A stretch of 64,000 nt of DNA from Actinoallomurus soli (GCF_024055715.1 NZ_JAMXMV010000001.1:124001-188000), one strand, 5' to 3'; shown: positions 10,098 to 18,902, counted from the stretch's first letter. Notes: generated by a model from the letters alone, not told the origin. Numbers and translations: made by a program.

Positions 10098-10110
10098 TAC
10101 GATCGGTCCC
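10098..10110 (+). promoter_or_regulatory. -10 element for a leaderless rsmE transcript
   Basis: TACGAT lies 7 nt before the ATG of rsmE, downstream of the dnaJ terminator, and no SD is present. This spacing predicts that transcription starts at the ATG. No clear -35 is seen. Confidence 0.4.
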
Positions 10111-10842
10111 ATGAGCCCGCCCCTCTTCCTCAGCGAGCCCTCCCGCCTCGAGTCCGACCGGATCGTCCTCGACGGCCCCGAGGGACGCCACGCGGCGGCC
10201 GTACGCCGGCTGCGGCCGGGGGAGCGGGTCGACCTGAGCGACGGGGAGGGCCGGCTCGTCGAGTGCGTCGTCACCGCCGCCGAGCGCGACAGTCTTCACC
10301 TGGAGGCACGGGAACGCCGGCACGTTCCGCGCCCGGACCCCCGGATCGTGGTGGTGCAGGCACTGCCCAAGGGCGACCGGGGCGAGCTGGCGGTCGAGAC
10401 GATGACCGAGGTGGGCGTCGACGTCATCGTCCCCTGGACGGCCGCCCGCTGCGTCACCCAGTGGCGGGGCGACCGCCGGGCCAAGGCGCTCGCCCGGTGG
10501 CGGGCCACCGCGCGCGAGGCGGCCAAGCAGAGCCGGCGCGCCTGGCTGCCCGAGGTGACCGAGCCGGCCGACACCACCACGGCGGCCGAGCGGGTCGGCG
10601 GCGCCGCGCTCGCCGTCATCCTGCACGAGGAGGCCGAGCGGCCGCTCAGCCGCGTCGACGTCCCGGACACCGGCGACATCGTCGTCGTCGTGGGCCCGGA
10701 GGGCGGGCTCACCGATGAGGAGGTCGCCGCGTTCGAGGCCGCCGGAGGCGGCACGGTGCTCCTCGGCCCCACCGTCCTGCGCACCTCCACCGCAGGAGTG
10801 GCCGCGGCCGCCGTGCTCCTCAGCCGCGCCGGTCGCTGGTAG
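10111..10842 (+). CDS. rsmE: 16S rRNA m3U1498 methyltransferase RsmE
   Basis: RsmE is a SPOUT-class enzyme that methylates N3 of U1498 of 16S rRNA with SAM. The 243-residue protein shows the N-terminal PUA-like domain (GPEGRHAAAVRRLRPGERV), the QALPKGDRGELAVETMTEVGV segment, the R-x-x-A-x-x-A-K-Q-S-x-R motif (REAAKQSRRAWLPEV), and the SAM-binding knot with VVVGPEGGLTDEE and LGPTVLRTSTA. Length and motifs are normal. The ATG at 10111 is the first residue of homology. Confidence 0.95.
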   Translation: MSPPLFLSEPSRLESDRIVLDGPEGRHAAAVRRLRPGERVDLSDGEGRLVECVVTAAERDSLHLEARERRHVPRPDPRIVVVQALPKGDRGELAVETMTEVGVDVIVPWTAARCVTQWRGDRRAKALARWRATAREAAKQSRRAWLPEVTEPADTTTAAERVGGAALAVILHEEAERPLSRVDVPDTGDIVVVVGPEGGLTDEEVAAFEAAGGGTVLLGPTVLRTSTAGVAAAAVLLSRAGRW

Positions 10843-11015
10843 CCCTCAGCCCACGCGGGCGAACGGCCCGGCGCCCAGGAAGACGACCGGCCGACGGCGA
10901 ACGGAATCGGCCGGCCGTGACGTCCACCACCGGGCCCACGGCGAACGGAGCGGGTCGGCGGTGATGCGGACGGCCGGGCTCCACGGGCGACGAAGCCGGG
11001 CCGGCTCAGACGCGG

Positions 11016-11048
11016 GAGGCCGGTCCGTCGGCGGACGGAACCGGCCTC
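11016..11048. terminator. Hairpin between convergent rsmE and the anti-sigma gene
   Basis: GAGGCCGGT-CCGTC pairs with GACGG-AACCGGCCTC, leaving a single-base bulge and a short loop. It sits 5 bp past the stop of the minus-strand gene and could serve both directions. The rest of 10843-11052 is low-complexity GC-rich DNA with no gene. Confidence 0.6.
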
Positions 11049-11052
11049 GCGG

Positions 11053-11700
11053 TCACGGAGACGACTGGGTCGACGGCTGCTGGACGCCGTTGGTCGGCGC
11101 CTCGCTCGTCGGCGCCTGCGTCGGCGTCGTGGCGGGCGGCGGAGACTCCGGCTGGGTCGGCGGCGCCGAGGTCGCCGTGTCCGGACCGCAGGTCACCTGC
11201 GGCCGAGGAGCCGGACTCGCCGTCTGGTCGACGGTCGAACCGGCCGGCGGCGTGATCGGGTTCTCACCCGGCGGGCACTTGCGACCCGGGATGATGTGGG
11301 TGCCGGACGGGCCGATCCTGGACGGCGACGGGCGCGGCGTCGCGCTGCCGGCCGTACGAGGCGGGTTGACCGGCGGGGAGGCGGTGTACACCTGCTGGCC
11401 GCCGTTCACGGGCCCGCCGCCGCTCTGCCCGTTGTCGGGGCTGAAGCGCCCCGTCTGCACGAACGTCTTGAGCGCCGGCGTCGTCGACACCGCGATTCCC
11501 GCGATCACGATCGCGGCCGCCACCGCCGCCAGGGGGCGCAGCCACGGGATCGTGAACCACGCGCCGAAGCGCCGCTCCTGCTTGTCGGCTATCTTGCCGC
11601 GGATCTGCGAAAGCCCCTCTGGAGAGGGCGTGACCGCTTCCGCTTCCGCGTGCAAGACACGGCGCAGACGCTCGCCGTACTCGTCGAAGGGTTCGGTCAT
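11053..11700 (-). CDS. Probable membrane-bound anti-sigma factor
   Basis: A 215-residue single-pass membrane protein. Its cytosolic N-terminus of about 50 residues (MTEPFDEYGERLRRVLHAEA) precedes one transmembrane helix (LAAVAAAIVIAGIAVSTTP) and a long extracytoplasmic Pro/Thr/Ser-rich tail with two cysteines. Its ATG overlaps the TAA of the sigma factor gene by one base (TAATG), implying translational coupling. That arrangement and topology suggest it restrains the sigma factor, although the N-terminus has no zinc-binding HxxxCxxC motif. The function is inferred from context only. Confidence 0.6.
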   Translation of the reverse strand: MTEPFDEYGERLRRVLHAEAEAVTPSPEGLSQIRGKIADKQERRFGAWFTIPWLRPLAAVAAAIVIAGIAVSTTPALKTFVQTGRFSPDNGQSGGGPVNGGQQVYTASPPVNPPRTAGSATPRPSPSRIGPSGTHIIPGRKCPPGENPITPPAGSTVDQTASPAPRPQVTCGPDTATSAPPTQPESPPPATTPTQAPTSEAPTNGVQQPSTQSSP

Positions 11701-12284
11701 TAAAGCTGCTCCAGAACGCTGCGTAGCGCGGCCATCCCGCGCGCGGTGTGGCTCTTGACGGCTCCCCGGCTGATCCCCATGGTGTGGGCGATCTCCGCCT
11801 CTGACAGATCACCGTAGTAGCGCAGCACCAGTGCCTCGCGCTGCCGGGTCGGCAGCCCGTTCAGAGCCTTGATCACGGCCGAACGCTCGAGCTCGACGAT
11901 CGCGCCGTTCTCCGCGCTCGGCGCGTCCGGCAGCCCCTTGGGAGCATACTTCTCGACGACCGCACGGTGCCGCAGTACCGATCGTGACCGGTTGACCACC
12001 GACTGCCGGAGGTAGGAGAGGGCCTTCTCCGGATCGCGCAGCCGCCGCCAGGCCCCGTGCATGGCGACGAACGCGTCCTGCACCACTTCCTCCGCCGTCG
12101 CCGAGTCGCGCACCAGCAGGGCGCTGAGGCGTACCAGGGAACGGTAATGAGCGCTGTAAAGCGCGGTAACCGCCTGGTCAGCATCCCAGGCCACGGTCAC
12201 AGCGCCCGTCGTTGCTCTGGCCACGAGGGTCTCGGTCACATCAGTAGGACGCGTGCCCTCGCCGTCAGGTTTACGAAAGGGCAT
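11700..12284 (-). CDS. SigE-family ECF-type RNA polymerase sigma factor
   Basis: A 194-residue sigma-70 family factor with regions 2 and 4 only. Region 2 spans ALYSAHYRSLVRLSALLVRD to EEVVQDAFVAMHGAW. Region 4 spans LPTRQREALVLRYYGDLSEAEIA and MGISRGAVKSHTARGMAALR. The pattern with SAHYRSLVRLA-like sequence and a short linker fits the actinobacterial SigE-family (TIGR02983-like) factors. About 45 residues precede region 2; ATG 12284 is the likely start. The downstream gene is coupled and is the likely regulator. Confidence 0.9.
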   Translation of the reverse strand: MPFRKPDGEGTRPTDVTETLVARATTGAVTVAWDADQAVTALYSAHYRSLVRLSALLVRDSATAEEVVQDAFVAMHGAWRRLRDPEKALSYLRQSVVNRSRSVLRHRAVVEKYAPKGLPDAPSAENGAIVELERSAVIKALNGLPTRQREALVLRYYGDLSEAEIAHTMGISRGAVKSHTARGMAALRSVLEQL

Positions 12285-12551
12285 TCCTCGTCTCGCCTTA
12301 TCCGCCCGTCAGTGCCGTCATCGGCTGTCGTCTTGATTGGACGAACGCCTTGACCCGGCAGGTTCGTGCGAACGTCACCCGGCCTCGGATTTGCCGAAGG
12401 ATCCCGCGCTGGGGGTTCGCGTGAAGGTAACGATAACCAGACAAGGGCGTGTCTTGCCCACACTTACCCGCGGGTCGCCGTAACGATTCGCAGACATCCG
12501 TGACGCCCCGTGGCGCGATAACATGCGCAGATCCCTGCGAAGGAGACCGCA

Positions 12552-12902
12552 TTGACGGAACAGGACTGTTTGTTCTGCAAGATCGTGTCCGGGGAAGTGC
12601 CTGCGGACGTCGTTCGTGAGACGGACCGGACGATCGCGTTCCGGGACATCAATCCGCAGGCGCCGACGCACGTGCTCGTCATCCCGCGTGACCACCACCC
12701 GACCGCGGCGGCACTGGCCGCCCGGGACGGCGACCTCCTCGCGGAGATCGTCCGCGAGGCCCATCAGGTCGCGGTGGCCGAAGGCATCGAGGAGACCGGG
12801 TACCGCGTCGTGTTCAACACCGGCCCGGGGGCCGGGCAGACCGTCTTCCACGTGCACGCGCACGTGCTCGGGGGCCGTGGGCTGGGCTGGCCGCCGGGAT
12901 GA
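12552..12902 (+). CDS. HIT-family nucleotide hydrolase (HinT-like)
   Basis: A 116-residue histidine-triad protein, probably a purine nucleoside phosphoramidase. It starts DCLFCKIVSGEVPADVV, has RDINPQAPTHVLVIPR, and ends with the triad FHVHAHVLGG (H-x-H-x-H). The start is TTG 12552, with AAGGAG 7 nt upstream at 12540-12545; no ATG or GTG is better placed. It lies before phoH, a neighbourhood common in actinobacteria. Confidence 0.93.
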   Translation: MTEQDCLFCKIVSGEVPADVVRETDRTIAFRDINPQAPTHVLVIPRDHHPTAAALAARDGDLLAEIVREAHQVAVAEGIEETGYRVVFNTGPGAGQTVFHVHAHVLGGRGLGWPPG

Positions 12903-13018
12903 GCCGCCGTCTCCGCGCGGCCGGAAATTGAGTGGTCCGGGCCGGTACCATGGTTGATACGCAGCCGAAGACCCGACGTGACCGGAAGGCAGGGGCGAAA
13001 AGGCCGTAAGGCCGCGCT

Positions 13019-14068
13019 ATGGCCGAATCAACTCATACCGGGGCTGCGCCCGACGGCGCGCCCACGCAGATCAAGATCGTGATCCCCGACGACCACTCGA
13101 TGGTCGCCCTGCTCGGCTCCCGTGACGAACTCCTCGAGGTCGTGGAGCGAGCCTTCGACAGCGACGTCCACGTCCGCGGCAACGAGATCACGATCACCGG
13201 TCGACCGGAAGAGACCGACCTCGCCGCGAAGCTGTTCGAGGAGCTGCTCGACCTGCTCAAGAGCGGCACGCCCATCACGCCCGACGCGATAGAGCGCAGC
13301 ATCGCCATGCTGCGCGCCGAGACGTCCGAGCGGCCGGCCGAGGTCCTCACCCTCGACATCCTGTCCTCGCGGGGCCGCACCATCCGCCCCAAGACGCTCA
13401 ACCAGAAGCACTACGTCGACGCGATCGACAAGCACACGATCGTGTTCGGCATCGGACCGGCGGGCACCGGCAAGACGTACCTGGCCATGGCCAAGGCCGT
13501 GAAGGCCCTGCAGGCCAAGCAGGTCAACCGCATCATCCTGACCCGCCCGGCCGTCGAGGCCGGCGAGCGGCTGGGCTTCCTGCCGGGCACCCTGTACGAG
13601 AAGATCGACCCGTACCTGCGGCCGCTGTACGACGCCCTGCACGACATGGTCGACCCCGACTCGATCCCCCGCCTCATGGCCGCCGGCACGATCGAGGTCG
13701 CCCCTTTGGCCTATATGCGCGGAAGAACCCTTAATGACTCCTTCATCATCCTCGATGAGGCGCAGAACACCTCGCCGGAGCAGATGAAGATGTTCCTGAC
13801 CCGGCTCGGGTTCGGGTCGAAGGTCGTCATCACCGGTGACGTGACCCAGGTGGACCTGCCGTCCGGGCAGCTGAGCGGCCTGCGCGTCGTCCAGGACATC
13901 CTCGACGGGCTCGACGACATCAGCTTCTGCACGCTGACCAGCAAGGACGTCGTGCGGCACAAGCTCGTGAGCGCGATCGTCGACGCGTACAGCCGGTACG
14001 ACGCGCAGTCCGATCACATCAAGCAGGGCGCGTCCGGTCGTGGCCCGCGCAAGCCACGGGGGCATTAG
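13019..14068 (+). CDS. PhoH-family ATPase
   Basis: A 349-residue PhoH-like P-loop protein, a family linked to RNA metabolism and often next to ybeY and era. The N-terminal 100 residues resemble a KH-like RNA-binding domain (DVHVRGNEITITGRPEET). The ATPase has Walker A GPAGTGKT (about residues 146-153), RPAVEAGERLGFLPG, and Walker B SFIILDEAQN (near residue 245), then GFGSKVVITGDVTQVDLP. The start is ATG 13019 with weak SD. Just after its stop lies a small insertion separating it from ybeY. Confidence 0.93.
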   Translation: MAESTHTGAAPDGAPTQIKIVIPDDHSMVALLGSRDELLEVVERAFDSDVHVRGNEITITGRPEETDLAAKLFEELLDLLKSGTPITPDAIERSIAMLRAETSERPAEVLTLDILSSRGRTIRPKTLNQKHYVDAIDKHTIVFGIGPAGTGKTYLAMAKAVKALQAKQVNRIILTRPAVEAGERLGFLPGTLYEKIDPYLRPLYDALHDMVDPDSIPRLMAAGTIEVAPLAYMRGRTLNDSFIILDEAQNTSPEQMKMFLTRLGFGSKVVITGDVTQVDLPSGQLSGLRVVQDILDGLDDISFCTLTSKDVVRHKLVSAIVDAYSRYDAQSDHIKQGASGRGPRKPRGH

Positions 14069-14074
14069 ACCTGT

Positions 14075-14171
14075 AATGAGCAGGAGTGAGCCCGCCGCAG
14101 CGAGCGGAGTGAAGGGGCGAGGGACGAGTCCCTTCGCGGAGCGAGCGAGAAGGGCGAGCGGCCAATGAGCA
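14075..14171. repeat. Small insertion between phoH and ybeY, flanked by 8-bp direct repeats
   Basis: AATGAGCA occurs at 14075-14082 and again at 14164-14171, where it overlaps the ybeY start. The 81 bp between them is purine-rich with GCGAGCGGAGTG and CGAGGGACGAG motifs and a small AAGGG/CCCTT hairpin. Removing one repeat plus the insert restores a normal phoH-ybeY spacing of 7 nt. The insert creates an upstream 30-codon frame (ATG 14076 to TGA 14166-14168) whose stop overlaps the ybeY ATG. The same motifs occur in the insertion at the end of recO. Confidence 0.55.
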
Positions 14172-14647
14172 TCGAGGTTCTGAACGAGTCCGGCGCGGAG
14201 GTCGACGAGACCGCGCTGTCGGCCCTGGCGGCGCACGTGCTGGAGAAGCTGCGGGTCCATCCGCTGGCCGAGCTGTCGATCGTCCTCGTCGACGAGGACG
14301 CGATGAGCGAGCTGCACGAGAAGTGGATGGGCGAGCCGGGCCCGACCGACGTGCTGTCCTTCCCGATGGACGAGCTGCGGCCGGGCCACGTGTCCGGGGG
14401 CACCGAGGACGCGCCGCCGGACCCGGCGCTGCTGGGCGACGTCGTGCTGTGCCCGTCCGTCGCGGTGCGGCAGGCCAAGAAGGCCGGTCACAGCGCCGAG
14501 GACGAGCTGCACCTGCTGTGCACCCACGGCATCCTGCACCTGCTCGGCTATGACCACGCCGAGCCCGAAGAGCACAAGGAGATGTTCGGCCTGCAGGCCG
14601 AGCTGCTCGCCTCATGGCGGGCGGCGCGTGCCCGGCCCTCCTCATGA
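14165..14647 (+). CDS. ybeY: Endoribonuclease YbeY
   Basis: YbeY is a zinc-dependent RNase needed for 16S rRNA 3'-end maturation and 70S quality control. The 160-residue protein has the catalytic motif [17 protein letters not shown] (H-x3-H-x5-H), plus [12 protein letters not shown] and [11 protein letters not shown] upstream. Length is normal for actinobacteria. The C-terminal ATGA overlap with the CBS gene shows coupling. Its 5' end borders a small insertion that may alter translation initiation. Confidence 0.95.
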   Translation: MSIEVLNESGAEVDETALSALAAHVLEKLRVHPLAELSIVLVDEDAMSELHEKWMGEPGPTDVLSFPMDELRPGHVSGGTEDAPPDPALLGDVVLCPSVAVRQAKKAGHSAEDELHLLCTHGILHLLGYDHAEPEEHKEMFGLQAELLASWRAARARPSS

Positions 14648-15954
14648 CCGCTGTTCAGGGTTGGTTGATCGTCGGTGCCGCCGTGCTGGTGGCGGTGGCC
14701 GGTCTGTTCGCGGGCGCCGAGACGGCGCTCGCCCGGATCTCCCGGATCCGGGTCGAAGAGCTGGGACGCGAGGAGCGGCGGGGGAGCCGGCAGCTCGCCG
14801 AGGTCGTCGCCGACCCGCCGCGCTACCTCAACCTGCTGCTCCTGCTGCGGGTCAGCTGTGAGCTGGGCGCGACGGTCCTGGTCGCGGACCTGTGCATCAC
14901 CTGGCTCGGGGCGAACTGGCGCGCGTACCTCACCGCCGCGGCCGTGATGATCGTGATCAGCTACATCGCGATCGGCGTCACGCCCCGGACGCTCGGCCGT
15001 CAGCACGTCGACCGGATGGCGCTGGTCGGCGCGGCGCTGATCCATCCGCTGGCGCGCGTGCTGGGGCCGCTGCCGAGGCTGCTGATCCTGCTGGGCAACG
15101 CCCTCACGCCGGGCCGGGGCTTCCGCGAGGGGCCGTTCGCGTCAGAGGCCGAGCTGCGGGACCTCGTCGACCTCGCCGAGCAGCGGCAGCTCATCGAGCC
15201 GGACGAGCGGCAGATGATCCACTCGGTGTTCGAGCTGGGCGACACGCTGGTGCGCGAGGTGATGGTGCCGCGGACCGACATCGTCTTCATCGAACGCGAC
15301 AAGACGTTGCGGCAGGCGCTGTCGCTGGCGCTGCGCAGCGGGTTCTCCCGGATCCCGGTGGTGGGGGAGAACGAGGACGACGTGGTCGGCATCGCCTACC
15401 TGAAGGACATCGTCCGCCGCAGTCACGAGTTCCGCGAGGGCGAGTCGGTGGAGAGGGTCGAGTCGATCATGCGGCCGGCGACGTACGTCCCGGACAGCAA
15501 GCCGATCGACGAGCTGCTGCGCGAGATGCAGGCCCGGCAGATCCACTGCGCGATCGTCATCGACGAGTACGGCGGGACCGCCGGGCTGGTCACGATCGAG
15601 GACATCCTCGAGGAGATCGTCGGGGAGATAACCGACGAGTACGACCAGGAGTTGCCCCGGGTCGAGGAGCTGCCGGACGACTCCGCGCGGGTGACCGCGC
15701 GGCTTCCGGTGGAGGACCTCGCGGAGCTGTTCGGCGTGGAGATCGAGGTGGACGAGGTCGAGACGGTCGGTGGTCTGCTGGCGCACGCGCTGGGCCGGGT
15801 GCCGATCGCCGGGTCGCAGGCGACGGTGGCGGGGCTGCGGCTGACCGCCGAGAGCCTGGCGGGCCGCCGGAACCGCATCGGCACGGTCCTGGTCGAACGA
15901 GTCCCGGCCGAGGAGCCCGCGGCCGAGGAGGAGCGCGAGAACGCCGACGCCTGA
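14644..15954 (+). CDS. CNNM/HlyC-CorC type membrane protein with CBS pair
   Basis: A 436-residue protein of the hemolysin/CorC family, putative Mg2+/Co2+ transporters or efflux regulators. It has an N-terminal DUF21 domain with about four helices ([19 protein letters not shown]), a CBS pair ([15 protein letters not shown] to YLKDIVRR, and [16 protein letters not shown] to [17 protein letters not shown]), and a C-terminal CorC_HlyC domain ([19 protein letters not shown]). I choose ATG 14644, which overlaps the ybeY stop as ATGA; an in-frame GTG-type start further upstream would lie inside ybeY. Confidence 0.93.
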   Translation: MTAVQGWLIVGAAVLVAVAGLFAGAETALARISRIRVEELGREERRGSRQLAEVVADPPRYLNLLLLLRVSCELGATVLVADLCITWLGANWRAYLTAAAVMIVISYIAIGVTPRTLGRQHVDRMALVGAALIHPLARVLGPLPRLLILLGNALTPGRGFREGPFASEAELRDLVDLAEQRQLIEPDERQMIHSVFELGDTLVREVMVPRTDIVFIERDKTLRQALSLALRSGFSRIPVVGENEDDVVGIAYLKDIVRRSHEFREGESVERVESIMRPATYVPDSKPIDELLREMQARQIHCAIVIDEYGGTAGLVTIEDILEEIVGEITDEYDQELPRVEELPDDSARVTARLPVEDLAELFGVEIEVDEVETVGGLLAHALGRVPIAGSQATVAGLRLTAESLAGRRNRIGTVLVERVPAEEPAAEEERENADA

Positions 15955-15978
15955 TCACGGCCCGCCCACGGCGGGAAG

Positions 15979-15991
15979 TACGCTGGGGCGC
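15979..15991 (+). promoter_or_regulatory. -10 element for a leaderless transcript
   Basis: TACGCT lies 7 nt before GTG 15992 and no SD is present. The pattern is the same as before era and recO. Confidence 0.35.
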
Positions 15992-16321
15992 GTGAGCGAG
16001 CTCGATCCGGAAGACGCGAAGATCATTACCTTGGCCCGATCCACGCGGGCCCGTGCGGGCTCGGCGGAGGGCGCCGCCGTCCGGGACGAGACCGGCCGCA
16101 CGTACGCCGCCGCGACGGTGGAGCTGCCGTCACTGAGGCTGACGGCGCTGCAGGTGGCCGTGGCGATGGCCGTGTCGAGCGGAGCGGAGAGCCTGGAGGC
16201 GGCCGCGGTCGTCGCCGAGGACGGCACCCCTGACATCGCGGCGGTCCGTGACCTCGCCGCCAAGGCGCCGGTCCTCGTCGCGGGCCTCGACGGCGCCGTA
16301 CGGACCGTGCTGACGGACTGA
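15992..16321 (+). CDS. Cytidine deaminase-like protein lacking zinc ligands
   Basis: A 109-residue protein in the position where actinobacteria encode a small cytidine deaminase-fold protein before era. Fold-like sequence is seen in DPEDAKIITLARSTRARAG and AAVRDETGRTYAAATVELPSL. The zinc and catalytic motifs of true deaminases (C/H-A-E and P-C-x-x-C) are missing, so it is probably not an active deaminase. Its conserved position between the CBS protein and Era suggests a structural or regulatory role, which is an inference. Confidence 0.75.
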   Translation: MSELDPEDAKIITLARSTRARAGSAEGAAVRDETGRTYAAATVELPSLRLTALQVAVAMAVSSGAESLEAAAVVAEDGTPDIAAVRDLAAKAPVLVAGLDGAVRTVLTD

Positions 16322-16359
16322 TCGTCTGCGCCCCTGTCGGAGTCCCGCGCGGAATACGG

Positions 16360-16372
16360 GACAATCGACGGT
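16360..16372 (+). promoter_or_regulatory. -10 element for a leaderless era transcript
   Basis: GACAAT lies 7 nt before GTG 16373 without an SD. The same GGGACAAT sequence is found in front of recO. Confidence 0.4.
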
Positions 16373-17296
16373 GTGAACTCGCCCCAGACGCCGACCGGCA
16401 CGCGCTTCAGATCAGGGTTCGCCTGTTTCATCGGGCGACCCAACGTGGGCAAGTCCACGCTGATGAACGCCCTCGTCGGGACGAAAGTGGCGATCACCAG
16501 CAGCAAGCCGCAGACGACACGCCGGGCGATCCGCGGCATCGTGCACCGCCCCGACGCCCAGCTCGTCATCGTCGACACGCCGGGGCTGCACAAGCCCCGC
16601 ACCCTTCTCGGCGAGCGGCTGGACAGCCTCGTCCGGTCCACGTTGAGCGAGGTCGACGTCATCGGGTTCTGCGTTCCCGCGAACGAACCGGTCGGGCCGG
16701 GCGACCGGTTCATCGCCGCGGAGCTGGCCCAGGTGAAGAAGACCCCGGTCATCGCGATCGTGACCAAGACCGACCTCGCAGACCGGAATCAGGTCGCGGA
16801 GCAGTTGCTGAAGGTCTCCGGGCTCGGTGAGTGGGCGGACGTCGTGCCGTGTTCGGCCGAGTCGAACTACCAGCTCGACGTGGTCAGCGACCTGCTCGCG
16901 GCGCGGCTGCCCGAGGGCATGCCGCTGTACCCCGAGGGTGAGCTGACCGACGAGCCCGAGCAGATCCTGGTGGCGGAGCTGATCCGCGAGGCCGCGCTGG
17001 AGGGCGTACGCGAGGAGCTTCCGCACTCGATCGCCGTCGTGGTGGACGAGATGAGCCCGCGGGCGGGCCGCGACGACCTGGTCGACGTGCACGCCTGGCT
17101 CTTCGTCGAACGCCCGAGCCAGAAGGGCATCGTCATCGGGCCGAAGGGCGCCCGGCTCAGGGAGGTCGGCACCCGCGCCCGCAAGCAGATCGAGGCGCTC
17201 CTGGGCACGAGGGTCTACCTCGACCTGCGGATCAAGGTGGCGAAGGACTGGCAGCGGGACCCGAAGCAACTGCGCCGCCTCGGCTTCTACGACTGA
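16373..17296 (+). CDS. era: GTPase Era
   Basis: Era binds 16S rRNA and couples 30S assembly with growth. The 307-residue protein has G1 GRPNVGKST (about residues 21-29), the effector TTRRAIRGI, G3 DTPGLHKP, G4 TKTD and G5 PCSA. The C-terminal KH domain contains GIVIGPKGARLREVGTRAR and ends VAKDWQRDPKQLRRLGFYD, typical of Era. The start is GTG 16373, 51 bp after the deaminase-like gene. Confidence 0.97.
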   Translation: MNSPQTPTGTRFRSGFACFIGRPNVGKSTLMNALVGTKVAITSSKPQTTRRAIRGIVHRPDAQLVIVDTPGLHKPRTLLGERLDSLVRSTLSEVDVIGFCVPANEPVGPGDRFIAAELAQVKKTPVIAIVTKTDLADRNQVAEQLLKVSGLGEWADVVPCSAESNYQLDVVSDLLAARLPEGMPLYPEGELTDEPEQILVAELIREAALEGVREELPHSIAVVVDEMSPRAGRDDLVDVHAWLFVERPSQKGIVIGPKGARLREVGTRARKQIEALLGTRVYLDLRIKVAKDWQRDPKQLRRLGFYD

Positions 17297-17359
17297 TCCG
17301 GCGCCCCGTCTCCGCGGCCACGACCCGGCGCGGCCGACGCGCGCCCGAGTGGGCCGGCG

Positions 17360-17995
17360 CTATGGCCGGGCGGGGCGGTGTCCGCGTGCCAGCGCGGCCA
17401 GGCCGAGGGCCAGCACCGCCACCGAGGCGAGGACGGCGACCCAGAATCCCCAGGTGAGCGACTCGGTCACGCCCGCGTCGCCGAGGGTCATGCCGCGGTG
17501 GAAGACGGCCAGCAGGCTCAGGGCGCCGGGGATCGCGGCGTACGGGATGAACCGCTCCTGCACCGCCCGGCCCGCGAGGGCGAGGGCGAGGGCCGCCATT
17601 CCGGCCAGCAGGAGGACCTGCCCGTGCGGCTCGGACAGCCCGTACGACACCTGCCCTCGGGTCGCCGGCACGTTCATGAAGATGCTGCGCCCGAAGTCGG
17701 GAGTGCGCCACGTCGTCCACGGCAGGAAGATCGACAGGAGCAGCAGCGAGGCCGCGCCGATCAGCAGCACACCGAGGTACTCACCGAGGCTCTTGGGCGG
17801 CGCGGGCTCCGGCGGCTCGGGCGCGGGCGGGACCTGCGGCGGCGTGAACCACGCCTGGGGCGGCCTCGGTGACGTCGTGCCGTCCGATGCCGAGGCGGGG
17901 TCCGGGGCGGTCGCGCGTACCCTCTCGGTACCGGTTCGCGGCGGCGGGACGGCGTCGGCGTCGGGCAGGGGATCGTCGCCAGGCGGGGTGGTCAT
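17360..17995 (-). CDS. Membrane protein of unknown function
   Basis: A 211-residue protein with a disordered Pro-rich N-terminus of about 75 residues, followed by about four transmembrane helices (YLGVLLIGAASLLLLSIFLP, LLLAGMAALALALAG, a segment around AAIPGALSLLAVF, FWVAVLASVAVLALGLAA). The loop WTTWRTPDFGRSI is extracytoplasmic by prediction. I choose ATG 17995 (M-T-T-P-P-G-D-D); the upstream in-frame ATG would add a basic segment without support. No family is recognised. It is convergent with era, from which it is separated by 63 bp. Confidence 0.6.
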   Translation of the reverse strand: MTTPPGDDPLPDADAVPPPRTGTERVRATAPDPASASDGTTSPRPPQAWFTPPQVPPAPEPPEPAPPKSLGEYLGVLLIGAASLLLLSIFLPWTTWRTPDFGRSIFMNVPATRGQVSYGLSEPHGQVLLLAGMAALALALAGRAVQERFIPYAAIPGALSLLAVFHRGMTLGDAGVTESLTWGFWVAVLASVAVLALGLAALARGHRPARP

Positions 17996-18149
17996 GCCGC
18001 GGCAGCGTAACGTCCGATGCCCGGGAGGGCCGGTGATTCGGGGAAGTTCGCCCTTCATGGGCAGGGAACTGCAGCCCCCGCCGCTCTGCCGGACCGGACG
18101 ACCGGCTGGATATTCTCCGATATCAGGTTGATACAGGAGGAGGCCGCCC

Positions 18150-18764
18150 GTGTTGCTGATCTTCGGGTTCGCCGTTTTCTTCCGGACGGTGGGCCACGGT
18201 GACTTTCACTGTCCGCACTGCGGGGGCGACCGGCGCTATCGGCACCGGGTGGCCCGCCGGTGGTTCACGTTGTTCTTCCTGCCGGTGATCCCGCTGACGA
18301 AGGCGGGTGAGGTCGTGGAGTGCGTCACCTGCCGGAACCGCTTCGGCCTGGGCGCGCTCCGCCTGCCGACGGCCCGGCAGATGGAGGCCGCGCTCCCGCT
18401 GGCCATGCGCGCCGCGGCGGTGCTGGTCCTGACCGCCGGTGATCCTGAGAACACGGCGGCGCGGAGCCGCGCGGTCGATGCGGTTCGCGGATACGGCGCG
18501 GCCGACTTCGACGACGACGCGCTCCAGGCGGCCATCGACGAGCGGCCCCGTGACACGGACGAGGTGATCGCGACCGCGGGCGCCCAGCTCACCACCGAGG
18601 CCCGGGAGTGGTTCCTGGCGCAGGCGGTCCGTATCGCGCTGGCCGACGGGGCGCTCAGCGACGTCGAGCGCCGTGCGCTCCGCCTGGTCGCGGACCGGCT
18701 GGGCCTCACGCCGGCGCACGCGTTCGGCGTGATCGCGACCACCGAGGCGGCGGCGCGCGAGTGA
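18150..18764 (+). CDS. Zinc-ribbon protein with TerB-like domain
   Basis: A 204-residue protein beginning with a hydrophobic stretch (LLIFGFAVFF). A zinc ribbon follows, made of FHCPHCGG and VECVTCRNRFG, with WFTLFFLPVIPLTKAGE between them. The C-terminal 55 residues resemble a TerB-like helical domain (WFLAQAVRIALADGALSDVE). Similar zinc-ribbon/TerB proteins are widespread in actinobacteria and their role is unknown. GTG 18150 is preceded by AGGAGGAGG, a strong RBS. Confidence 0.65.
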   Translation: MLLIFGFAVFFRTVGHGDFHCPHCGGDRRYRHRVARRWFTLFFLPVIPLTKAGEVVECVTCRNRFGLGALRLPTARQMEAALPLAMRAAAVLVLTAGDPENTAARSRAVDAVRGYGAADFDDDALQAAIDERPRDTDEVIATAGAQLTTEAREWFLAQAVRIALADGALSDVERRALRLVADRLGLTPAHAFGVIATTEAAARE

Positions 18765-18902
18765 GCGGAGTGGGACCGCCGGCAACGAGAGGCGGCGTAC
18801 GAGCGGCCGCGTGCCGGCGGCCGCGTACCAGAGGCCGCGACAGTGCGGTGACGCAGAGGGCGCTCCCGGACCGGGAGTGCCGTGACATGGCAGGAGCCGT
18901 CC

